Positions 19,885 to 28,978 of a DNA stretch of 64,000 bases are shown one piece after another. Where the stretch lies: the NCBI GenBank assembly GCA_029718625.1, contig CM056380.1, positions 47,642,076 through 47,706,075 of the forward strand, read 5' to 3'. This stretch comes from Synaphobranchus kaupii. Lineage: Eukaryota; Chordata; Actinopteri; Anguilliformes; Synaphobranchidae. Positions within the stretch are counted from its first letter, which is position 1; the number at the start of each line of letters is the position of its first letter. Below the pieces are notes generated by a model. That model was not told the origin of the DNA and searched no databases. It saw nothing but the letters and a program-made list of their open reading frames with translations. The translations under genes were made by a program, and so were the position numbers.

Positions 19885-22800
19885 ATGGAGCTTGAAAGCC
19901 GAAGTACCTCAAGTCGCTTTGTAGACCCAGCTCGTGCAGAGTTTGAGGTGAGTAGGCATATACGAATGGTCCCACCGTTCTCTGAAAAGGAGGTAGAGAA
20001 ATATTTTGCCCATTTCGAGCGTGTTGCCACGTCATTGAAATGGCCCGCCAATGTTTGGACTATTATGTTGCAGTGTGTTTTAACTGGTAAAGCCAGAGAG
20101 GCCTATTCCTCGCTCACTTTGGATGAGAGCTCTGAGTATGAAATTGTGAAAACTGCAATTCTCCGTTCTTATGAACTTGTGCCTGAAGCCTACCGTCAAA
20201 GGTTCAGAGGCTATAAAAAATCAGACAAACAAACGTATGTAGAATTTGCAAAGGAAAAGGAAACTTTGTTTGACCGGTGGTGTGTATCACAAAGCGTGAC
20301 AACCAAAGATCAGCTGCGAAATTTAGTCGTCTTGGAAGAATTTAAGAACTGTCTTCCAGACCCGATTGTCACTTACTTGAACGAGCAGAAGGTCACTCAA
20401 AGTTTAAAGGCTGCAGTTCTAGCGGACAAATTTATTTTAACTCACAAGACTCTTTTCTTGTCAAAACCCTCATCCCGTTTTGAGCGCCAATCACGTTTTG
20501 AAAGATATGGTGATTCTAATAAGGCTAATAGGCCTGTTTTTGGTTCTGACAGGAAACAATTTTTCTCCCGTGGTGAAAATCAGGAAACTCGCACTGCAAA
20601 TAAGTCTGATGGTGAGAGCAATTGTGCTTATTGTAAGGCTTTTGGTCACCGTATCACGGGGTGTCCTAAACTAGCAAGGAAAAACTCTAAACCTCACTTG
20701 CTAGTTAATATACAATCAAAAACTTTCCCCAGTTCTGGTAATGGTTTATTTCCTCAGGAAAAGGAAACTTTTGATTATTCACCTTTTCTCCTAACGGGAG
20801 TTGTCTCTTTGCCAGGTACACCTGGTGTTACAATTAAAGTACTTCGCGATACCGGCGCCGCTCAGTCGTTCATACTTGCTGACGTATTGCCCTTGTCCGA
20901 CAGTACTTCCCTTGGTTCCAGTGTGTTGGTACAAGGAGTGGCGATGAATTATATTGATGTTCCATTGCACAAAGTCACACTGGATTCAGAACTAGTCACT
21001 GGTGATGTTGTGGTCGGGGTACATCCCAGTCTTCCTATTGAAGGCGTGTCTTTCATTCTGGGGAACGATTTAGCTGGTGGTAAGGTTTTCCCTAACCCGG
21101 AGGTTACCTCCAACCCTGTCAAATTCATGTCCTCTGACACACTGGGACAAACCTACCCTGATGTATTTCCCACATGCGCCGTTACGCGCGCGATGGCTAA
21201 AAAGTTTGAATCCGACGATGAGGATATTGTCAATTTAAGTGACACATTTTTGTGCAGGTCCGATTTAAAAACCACTTCACTTAATGTGAATGATTTTAAA
21301 TCTTGTGTTGATGCGTTTTTACTCCGCGAACAGCTGATTGCAGAGCAACATAAAGATTTCTCCTCTCTTTTTGATCAGGCTGTTGATGAAAAGGAAATTT
21401 GTGAATTGTCAGCAGGTTATTTCATGCAGGCCGGGGTTTTGATGCGCAAATGGAGTCCTATTACTGCCTCCCCCCAAGAGGATTGGAAGGTTACCCATCA
21501 AATTGTTGTGCCTTTCAAATTTCAAAGTGAAATATTGACTTTGGCACATGACAGTCCCTTTGCTGGTCATTTGGGCATTACTAAAACATACGACCGGATT
21601 TTAAGGCATTTTTTTTGGCCTGGTTTAAAACGTGATGTTGCGAACCACTGTAAGACTTGCCATGACTGCCAAATGGCAGGGAAACCGAATCAAACAATTC
21701 CACCTGCTCCGTTGCATCCTATCCCTATTGTTGCGGAGCCATTCCATAGGATCATTTTAGACTGTGTCGGTCCTTTACCACGGACTAAAAAGGGTAACCA
21801 ATACATGTTAACCATCATGTGTGCTGCCACTCGGTTTCCAGAGGCTGTGCCCTTACGGAAAATAACGGCACCGGTTATTGTTAATGCCTTGATAAAGTTT
21901 TTTTCCATCTTTGGATTGCCAAAACTAATTCAGACTGACCAAGGGTCAAATTTTATGTCGCGAACATTTTCCCAAGTTTTACAACAACTTGGTATTGCGC
22001 ACTGTCCTTCCAGCGCATATCATCCTGAGTCTCAGGGCGCTTTAGAACGATTTCACCAAACGTTGAAATCCATGCTACGCTCTTATTGTCTCTCTGAGGA
22101 AAGAGAGTGGGATGATGGTGTTCCACTGTTGCTCTTTGCCGTCAGGGAGGTTGTTGTATTGAGTCTTGTCGATTCACATACAGTCTTGTTTCCCGATGTG
22201 CCAAGCCAAACATCGCTCGTGGAGCATGACATCGATGTGGGAGATGCAGCCCCCATCAAGCAGCACGCCTACCGTGTCAATCCTATGAAGCGTCAACATC
22301 TGAAGAAAGAGGTAGACTATATGGTGAAACATAACATTGCAGTGCCCAGTAAAAGCCCGTGGAGCTCTCCATGTTTATTAGTTAATAAACCTGATGGTTC
22401 TTATCGTTTTTGTACAGATTATCGCCGGCTAAATTCTATCACAAAGTCTGATAGCTATCCGCTACCCTTGATGGAGGACTGTATTGATCGCGTCGGGTCT
22501 GCTATATTTGTCAGTACATTTGATTTATTAAAGGGATACTGGCAAGTCCCCTTGTCCGCCCGCGCAAGAGAAATATCAGCCTTCGTTACTCCGGATTCAT
22601 TCCTGCAATATACGGTAATGCCATTTGGCCTAAGAAACGCTCCCGCAACATTTCAGAGGCTCATGAACCATGTTCTTGCAGGTCTACCTGGGTGTGAAGC
22701 CTACTTGGATGACGTTGTGGTATATAGTGCTACCTGGCCTGAACATGTACAACGTATCTCTGAACTTTTCAAACGCTTGGCAAAAGCCAATTTAACTGTG

Positions 22801-23382
22801 AACCTTGCAAAATGTGAGTTTGGCAAAGCTACAGTAACATACCTTGGCAAAATTGTGGGCGGAGGATCTGTGCGTCCTGTGAGCGCTAAGGTTGATGCTA
22901 TCTCACAGTTCCCTGCTCCAACTGACAGACGCCAGCTGCGTCGGTTTTTAGGTATGGCTGGTTATTACCGTGGGTTTTGTTTAAATTTTTCCTCTGTTGC
23001 TGCTCCTTTAACGGACCTCCTTAGTCCGAAGGTTGCTTTCATTTGGTCTGAGGATTGTCAGACAGCATTTGATAACATAAAAGTGCTCTTGATAAATGCC
23101 CCAATTCTTTTCGCCCAGGACTTCTCCTGTCCCTTTAGACTAGCTGTAGATGCAAGCTATTTTGGTGCAGGTGCCGTCCTTTTGCAAGAACGTTCCGATG
23201 GTGTTGAGCATCCCGTCTGCTATTTCTCTAAGAAATTCAATGTCCATCAGCGGAGATATTCCACCATTGAGAAGGAGGCCCTCGCCCTAATCCTTGCTCT
23301 ACAGCATTTTGAAGTCTATGTAGGTTCCTCCACCCATCCTGTTGTGGTATACACGGACCATAACCCCCTCATATTCCTATAA
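19885..23382 (+). CDS. Gag-pol: SCAN-like capsid, protease, integrase, RT, RNase H
   Basis: An 1165-residue frame. Residues 90-190 (RQRFRGYKKS..., LVVLEEFKNCLPDPI) resemble the SCAN domain, which is thought to derive from Gmr1-like capsid. A CCHC zinc knuckle lies at 247-260 and the protease DTG at 322-324. Integrase follows: zinc-binding H555, H562, C592, C595, then catalytic D626, D685 and E721 (35 residues between the last two). RT comes after integrase, with YLDD at 940-943, then RNase H with D1089, E1129 and D1158. The integrase C-terminal domain seems missing: after LLLFAVRE (about 748-755) the protein passes within ~15 residues into VLFPDVPSQTS, normally the RT lead-in. A TAA at 23380-23382 ends the frame inside RNase H. 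The protein would copy element RNA and integrate the DNA; this copy probably cannot do so alone. Confidence 0.92.
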   Translation: MELESRSTSSRFVDPARAEFEVSRHIRMVPPFSEKEVEKYFAHFERVATSLKWPANVWTIMLQCVLTGKAREAYSSLTLDESSEYEIVKTAILRSYELVPEAYRQRFRGYKKSDKQTYVEFAKEKETLFDRWCVSQSVTTKDQLRNLVVLEEFKNCLPDPIVTYLNEQKVTQSLKAAVLADKFILTHKTLFLSKPSSRFERQSRFERYGDSNKANRPVFGSDRKQFFSRGENQETRTANKSDGESNCAYCKAFGHRITGCPKLARKNSKPHLLVNIQSKTFPSSGNGLFPQEKETFDYSPFLLTGVVSLPGTPGVTIKVLRDTGAAQSFILADVLPLSDSTSLGSSVLVQGVAMNYIDVPLHKVTLDSELVTGDVVVGVHPSLPIEGVSFILGNDLAGGKVFPNPEVTSNPVKFMSSDTLGQTYPDVFPTCAVTRAMAKKFESDDEDIVNLSDTFLCRSDLKTTSLNVNDFKSCVDAFLLREQLIAEQHKDFSSLFDQAVDEKEICELSAGYFMQAGVLMRKWSPITASPQEDWKVTHQIVVPFKFQSEILTLAHDSPFAGHLGITKTYDRILRHFFWPGLKRDVANHCKTCHDCQMAGKPNQTIPPAPLHPIPIVAEPFHRIILDCVGPLPRTKKGNQYMLTIMCAATRFPEAVPLRKITAPVIVNALIKFFSIFGLPKLIQTDQGSNFMSRTFSQVLQQLGIAHCPSSAYHPESQGALERFHQTLKSMLRSYCLSEEREWDDGVPLLLFAVREVVVLSLVDSHTVLFPDVPSQTSLVEHDIDVGDAAPIKQHAYRVNPMKRQHLKKEVDYMVKHNIAVPSKSPWSSPCLLVNKPDGSYRFCTDYRRLNSITKSDSYPLPLMEDCIDRVGSAIFVSTFDLLKGYWQVPLSARAREISAFVTPDSFLQYTVMPFGLRNAPATFQRLMNHVLAGLPGCEAYLDDVVVYSATWPEHVQRISELFKRLAKANLTVNLAKCEFGKATVTYLGKIVGGGSVRPVSAKVDAISQFPAPTDRRQLRRFLGMAGYYRGFCLNFSSVAAPLTDLLSPKVAFIWSEDCQTAFDNIKVLLINAPILFAQDFSCPFRLAVDASYFGAGAVLLQERSDGVEHPVCYFSKKFNVHQRRYSTIEKEALALILALQHFEVYVGSSTHPVVVYTDHNPLIFL

Positions 23383-23505
23383 AAGATGCACAATTCCAAC
23401 CAGCGGCTTATGAGATGGAGTGTTTTCCTACAAAGTTTTAATTTGGACATTAGACACATAAAAGGGAAGGATAATGTTGTTGCTGACGCTCTGTCCCGGA
23501 GATAG
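23383..23505 (+). pseudogene. RNase H C-terminal remainder after a stop
   Basis: Reading on in the same phase past the TAA at 23380 gives 40 more codons with typical gypsy content ([18 protein letters not shown], then [13 protein letters not shown]) ending at TAG 23503-23505. The family normally reads through here without a stop, so the TAA looks like a single nonsense change. Confidence 0.85.
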
Positions 23506-23906
23506 TCCATAAAATGGGATGTGTTTACATGTAAATACTTTATTTTTCTTTTTACTCGGGTAAGGATGACTTACTAGTCTACTTGTTTCTCGCAGACTAG
23601 GTAAGATACCCGGCCGTCCAGGTGTGTTCCCTTTATTTGGTTCCCACACTCTGGGTATTGTTTTTTTTTATTCTGGTATATTACATTACAGTACCGGTAT
23701 GGTATTGTAATGCTGTATCTTGTTTAGCTGTGCCATTCAAATTCAGTGGTAAGCATTTTTGACTACTGCTAAAGATAAATAATGAAATGCTCGAAAGAGA
23801 ATTTATAGATATATATATATATATATATATTTTTTAGTTTTACAGGATGCCTGTATACACCGTAAGTTATTCTCTGTAGCCTATGGCCACAGTTTGGTCA
23901 AGGGGG
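23506..23906 (+). other. 3' untranslated region and polypurine tract
   Basis: Non-coding DNA after pol includes a (TA)n run at 23809-23830. Directly before the 3' LTR is AAGGGGG (about 23900-23906), the likely primer for plus-strand DNA synthesis. Confidence 0.75.
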
Positions 23907-24322
23907 TGTTACGAGTGCCTGTCTTACCCCTGCTGTGCGGTCTTGTTTTCCCCTCCTCCAGAGGTAATTGACTGATTGGAGTCACCTGGCCCACACCTTT
24001 AAAAGACTGGCTTGCCCAGCCTTCAAGAGTTGCTGTTCTTTTTGTTCCTGTGCTTCCGAGTGAGACGGTTTTTCTCTCCTTCACGGTCTACGACCGAGTT
24101 TGTTGGACTGTGGGTTTTCTTTATTTTCTTCATCTACTGACCTATTTCCTTTGCTACACATATTTACATTCACAGACGCATATATACACATACATACCTG
24201 CATTCACGCACCCATACGCTCCCTATCCCTTTTCCCCCTGGTAAATAAACATATTTTCTTTATTCGCAACTCAACGTCTCTGTGCCTTTTATGTTGCGGT
24301 CATTCAGGGAGTGGCCGTAACA
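23907..24322 (+). repeat. 3' LTR of the Gmr1-like element
   Basis: It has the same length and termini as the 5' LTR and differs at two positions. It is followed by the CTGTG duplication and then by the interrupted Tc1 sequence. Confidence 0.95.
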
Positions 24323-24327
24323 CTGTG
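24323..24327. repeat. Target-site duplication CTGTG, right copy
   Basis: Identical to 17977-17981; the Tc1-like sequence resumes with GGAGAGTGCAATC. Confidence 0.95.
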
Positions 24328-24358
24328 GGAGAGTGCAATCATCCAATCCACCAAGCAA

Positions 24359-24603
24359 CTCAAAACGAGAGTGAATACCAACAGAAGAATATTGCAGGGG
24401 ATTTTGGCACATTTTTTTGGGCCGCTACCCACACGGTTAGCTGTGTTGCTCATTTCACGAATGCATGATCCTTACAAGTTGTACCTCGTTGTAAAGGTGA
24501 CTAATCAGGCTTTCCAGCGATATAAAATACAATACCAATTGGTATTATTTAAGGGGAGGAATAATTGACCGAAATAACGTTTCCAAACTTTTTTTGAGGA
24601 GTT
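24359..24603 (-). repeat. Right inverted repeat of the Tc1-like element
   Basis: Reverse complement of 16512-16755 with about ten differences. It ends GAGGAGTT before the flanking TA. Confidence 0.92.
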
Positions 24604-24912
24604 TATATCAGTTTTGAAGTGTCACAAGGACTTTCTTCCAGTAGACAGATTGATCAATTAACATGGTCGTGAATGTTAATGATGAAAATAAAAGACAGAA
24701 CTGATGATGTTTTTATGTTTGATGTAGTTAGTGAAATGATTCTATTACCTTTAGCTACATATATATAGTATAGCCGTTGGGCAATTATTCACTGTACCAT
24801 GCATGACTGTGCCGCTGCATTGTTTTATAAGCTTTTCATGATTACAGAATTTCATGTCTTAAGATTATGATTTTTTACAATGGGTGTGACTACACGCACG
24901 CTCACACATGCA

Positions 24913-24920
24913 GACGCACA

Positions 24921-24952
<32 letters not shown>

Positions 24953-24960
24953 CACACACG
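24913..24960 (+). repeat. (CGCA)n microsatellite
   Basis: Tetranucleotide CGCA repeat grading into CACACA. It is rich in CpG compared with its surroundings. Confidence 0.9.
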
Positions 24961-26128
24961 TCTGACCCATTGTCAATGTTGATGCTTTCACCGCACCCAA
25001 ATGTTGGTTGCAAGCATCAATATTCATAGATTTTTACTTTCCTCGTTGTTCTTGGCTGTAAGACCACATACCGCCATTTTGTCGATATGTCTGGTTTGGG
25101 ATCCTCACCCCAGGAGGGATCTCAGGTTTCTTCCTCCTGATTTATGATTATTTCGTTATTTTGTCATTGGTCTTAGGCCTGTAATCCCCCCCCCCCCCCA
25201 ATCAATCATGTGTTGGTTTGTCTCCCTGACTTCTCAGCACAGGGCGTTTTCGTGGGGTGGCATTTATTTCTGAAATCATTTGGTCACCCTCCCACAGAGA
25301 GCACCCACCCGTCCCCCGCCCTGGTGCCTCCGAATGGTGATGTGCTCATCTTTGTTCTCTCTCCTACTGCTGCTGAGGCAGTGATTGCTGGAGTGAAGCT
25401 ATTTACAGCATTGAACTTTACATCAGCTGTACAAAAAACACAGCAGATGGACTTTGTGGTGGTGGTGGGGGGGTTGTTTGGAGTCATATTGATCTTTGGT
25501 TACATTGATTTATTTTCTTTTTTTGGCAGAGGGTATGACGCGGAGGGAGAATTGGGGGAGGAGGGGGGGCTTTTGAGCTCTTTCGGAAAGGGAGCTGCGT
25601 TGCACTGGTAGGAGAGGTGAGACAATGAATGGCTAATGACTCTCTCTTCTCTCTCTTTCTCTCCATCTCTCTCTGTCTCTCTCACGTTCTCTCATTCAGA
25701 ATCCTTATTGGGATCCCCGCCCGTAGCTCTGCTCTATTCACTGCTGCCATCGCTGCCGAGACTCTGGTGTTATTGCATTCCTGTCCACTTACTGTAAGAC
25801 ACACGGAGAATGAGATGGACTGTGTGCGATAGCTTACCGAAAAGCTTCCTTAATTCTCTTTTCTTTCAAATCAATATTTAATATGTGTTGCTCACATAGC
25901 TACCCAGAAGGAAGGAGTTCTTGTGAAGCGGATCTTGGAATCATGCAACCACCTTTTTTCTCCTGTCCATTTGAACTTTGAGGATGTGTCTTGTCATCGC
26001 GTGCACTTCCTTTTTTTAAATAAGATACTTGTTTTTTTTCAGGGTGTTTGTGAGTCTTTAAAAATAGTTTTAAATCACTGCTATGTTTTATCAGGCTTGG
26101 GTCTTTATAAGTCATTGAGGTTGTGAAG

Positions 26129-26200
26129 CAGGGGTTTTCAACCTTTTCTGATTCAGGGACCTCCAACCTGGCTCAAAGGCATCCAGGGGACCCCCATCAC
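26129..26200 (+). mobile_element. Possible hAT-type transposon end
   Basis: CAGGGGTTTTCAACCTTTTC followed by a CAGGGACC...GGGGACCCCC stretch resembles the termini of many vertebrate hAT elements. I did not find the matching inverted end downstream, so this is at most a truncated copy. Confidence 0.4.
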
Positions 26201-26745
26201 CCCCATGTCTAAGCAAGCCTGAATTAACTGTGGGGTGATAAGAAACATGGAGTGATATAACGGATGTTGCAGGAATGAGTACTGTTATACATATGACCAG
26301 GCAGTCCAAATTGTGTAGAAAATGGGGGAAAATATACATTTAAAAATGTTGTTGTTTTTAAAATACATATTACTATTAGTACAGTACAGAAAATGTATTT
26401 ATTCGACTCAGATAAATTCAGATGGCAGATTAAATGTGTGGCATATTGGATACCGGAACATTGAAAGCCTCACAAATGGCTGTAGCTTCCACCCGGTCCA
26501 CTTGGGTCCGGAGGGTGTATATTCATTTGGGTTTGCTGTCTGTACGCTGGGCACATCCCCGGCTCTTTGGCCCTGTGGCCAAAAGAGTGTCCCTGAGCTT
26601 CTGCAGGAAGCCTAACACATTCCTCAAGGCCTGATCGATATCCACAGCCCAGAATTAATGCACTGGTGTCGAGAGGCTGAGGGACAGAGGGAGAGAAGAG
26701 GAAAGATAGCTGGATCTTCTTCACTTCCTTTACAATTCTATCTCT

Positions 26746-26748
<3 letters not shown>

Positions 26749-26786
<38 letters not shown>

Positions 26787-26792
26787 ACACAC
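26749..26792 (+). repeat. (AC)n microsatellite
   Basis: About 20 AC units, interrupted once by AT. Confidence 0.95.
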
Positions 26793-28978
26793 TCTCTCTT
26801 GTCTCAGTAGCTTTGAAATTGTTCATGAATAAAAGATTGAAAGGTTTAATATTGAAGGGATGCTTTACAATGAATTGTGTGAAGAGTAACAAACCATCTT
26901 TGCTTGAATTTGTTAGATTTTTCCCCGCACAATTTATGTGTCGGCAGCATCGCTTTCACTATTTCTATAGCCAAGGCCTGGACTAAATCCACATTTCCAC
27001 GTGACTCAAAATGAAATGCAAACATTTACTATTTACGTTATTCTCTTCATAAACACAGGACTGGAATTTCATCAGTCTGCAAAACAGGTTTAAAAAATGC
27101 TTGATTTGAGAAACATAACATGTGTGTTTATAAATCAAGGATATAAACATGGACTGAATTCAGGCCTATCTAATCTGGTTTACAGGATGCAAAGGAAATG
27201 GCAGAACATGTTGTATTTTGCGAGTGTGAAATTCATAAATGGGCATCATTGCTTTCTCAGTTTCTGGGTCCAGTCAGTGAGTCATAGTATGAACTGCCAG
27301 GGCCCCAGCAAACACGTTTTTGTTCCAATAAATTTCCCGGAAAGTTAAGCAACAGGCCATAAGGAATGCTGCAAGGATGGTCGCAGAGCTTACATTTGGC
27401 AGGGTCTTTCATTTTAATTGCATTATGAAAATTACACAATCCTCTGGTCTAACCATGCATTTTGTTTTAGAAATGTTTCAAAATTGCATGCCTACATTGT
27501 GTGATAAATCTGGTATTTTATTGCCTACTGCACACCCAGAACATTCTTAAAATGGTGGTGACATACAGTATATCCTCCATGATTTTCCATGGCTATTTTC
27601 CATGGTAACAATCAGCAGATGTTAGTAATAAATGTGTATGCAAGATTCTTGGAATCTTGGAAGACTTTTTGGAATGACAATAAATACATTCTGAGACAAC
27701 TGTTTTAGAGTTTTCTCATAATGTCATCTCACAGGAGTGCCTGGAATTTCCCCCACCAATCTTCACAAATTTCATGGAAGCCGGGGTGATAACCAACCCT
27801 TCCCCCAGTCCTGAAGGTCTTGCAGAGATCAGATTTCGTTGTTATTCTCTGAATTCTGTGGCTGTCACTACTCTTAACACCAGAGTATTGTTGATCCCAC
27901 ATGTTGGGAACTTCTTTAATAATACACTGACCCACTATCAGGTCGGAAGTTCACCATGATGAACTCAATGTACATTATATACTTTGATATTGGAGCACTG
28001 CAGAGTTGCTGGTGCAAATGTATCTCAGCGTTCTAACTTTACAGTGACAGTATTCCCCCTGTGTCTGCTTGTGAATCATTAATCTTTGATGACTACAGTG
28101 AGTGTAAAAGTATCTCTTTTATAATACTGTTAGCCTCTCTGTTGAGAATTTAATACTCTGTTCCATAAGAGGTATAGACAAAATAAAAATAATTCCACAA
28201 AGCCATCTCCTCATTAAACTGAAACCATCAAGTCATAAAAAAATAACTCCATAAATCTAAAAATGCCAGCTTGGACACATTCATTCAACAATGTGGCAGG
28301 AATATAATTACATTGCATATGACTACATTTTTTGAAAGTAAAATAAATAAATCCATTCTTTCACACAACTAATATTTAACAAGACATACCATAAATTGCA
28401 TGAAGCCAAACCAACCTGACTCAAGTGGAGAATCTGAGGATTGCTTTAGAAGCATGACCCTGGGAAAGAAAAACCTATATCAGGAGCCTGGCATTAAGTC
28501 CTCTCAGTGTGATAACCTTGAATTGGATGAAACTGGAACTTCCAGATAATGATTTATCCCTTGTGTTGAGGTCAACAGAGAGAAGCAGGGCCTGGTGGGT
28601 GGTTTCTGTACCAACGGTTGCCGCTTAATAGGTCATAGCCTATTCTGTAAAGAACTAATTTAGAAAATGACTGTAAACACTTGATGATTTTCATGTCGAG
28701 CAAGATGTTAGCGTTGTGCATATTGCACATAATATTTTCAGATTCAGGCTATAATGGTCTGATTACAGTGGCGTATGCTTGTGGATACTTATTAAAGATG
28801 CAAAATTGAAGTCTTGCTGGGCTGAGTCCATGATCAAGCAAAGGGCATTCTTTTTTCCAAACCAGAGAAAGTACATTTAAATTAAGTTGTTTCCCTCTGT
28901 ATGTAACATTTGGTGCCATTTTGCAATTTGGACTGGAACAGTGGAATGGTTTGATAGAAGTTGGGGTCCAATACTGTA

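Larger units (their letters stand above)
17982..24322 (+). mobile_element. Gmr1-like Ty3/gypsy LTR retrotransposon
   Basis: A full-length 6341-bp element has 416-bp LTRs, a tRNA-Pro-like primer site, a 1.1-kb leader, gag and pol. The pol order is protease, integrase, reverse transcriptase, RNase H. Integrase upstream of RT is the Ty1/copia order, but the RT is clearly Ty3/gypsy-like. This combination defines the Gmr1 group first described from cod and known in other deuterostomes. The LTRs differ at two positions (18095 region G/A and 18352 region C/T), so insertion was recent. Two in-frame TAA codons and a probable deletion make this copy non-autonomous. Confidence 0.92.
16510..24605 (+). 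mobile_element. Tc1-like transposon, interrupted by an LTR retrotransposon
   Basis: It is bounded by TA dinucleotides (16510-16511 and 24604-24605) and by inverted repeats of about 245 bp starting AACTCCTCAAAAAAAGTT. One transposase frame lies inside. Removing the nested retroelement and one copy of its target duplication leaves roughly 1.75 kb, normal for a Tc1-like element with long inverted repeats. The two inverted repeats differ from each other at roughly 4% of positions by eye, while the nested element's LTRs differ at 2 of 416, so the Tc1 copy is the older insertion. Confidence 0.92.
24606..28978. other. Intergenic DNA, no gene seen
   Basis: It contains a CGCA repeat (24913-24960), a 12-base C run near 25188, a (CT)-rich patch at 25640-25695, the hAT-like end at 26129 and a CA repeat at 26749. 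Frames up to 140 codons mostly use these simple repeats or have no recognisable domain. Confidence 0.55.

Noticed and set aside
17982..24322. Endogenous retrovirus with envelope
   Set aside because: After RNase H there are only about 400 bp before the 3' LTR and no membrane-protein frame; domain order is Gmr1-like, not retroviral.
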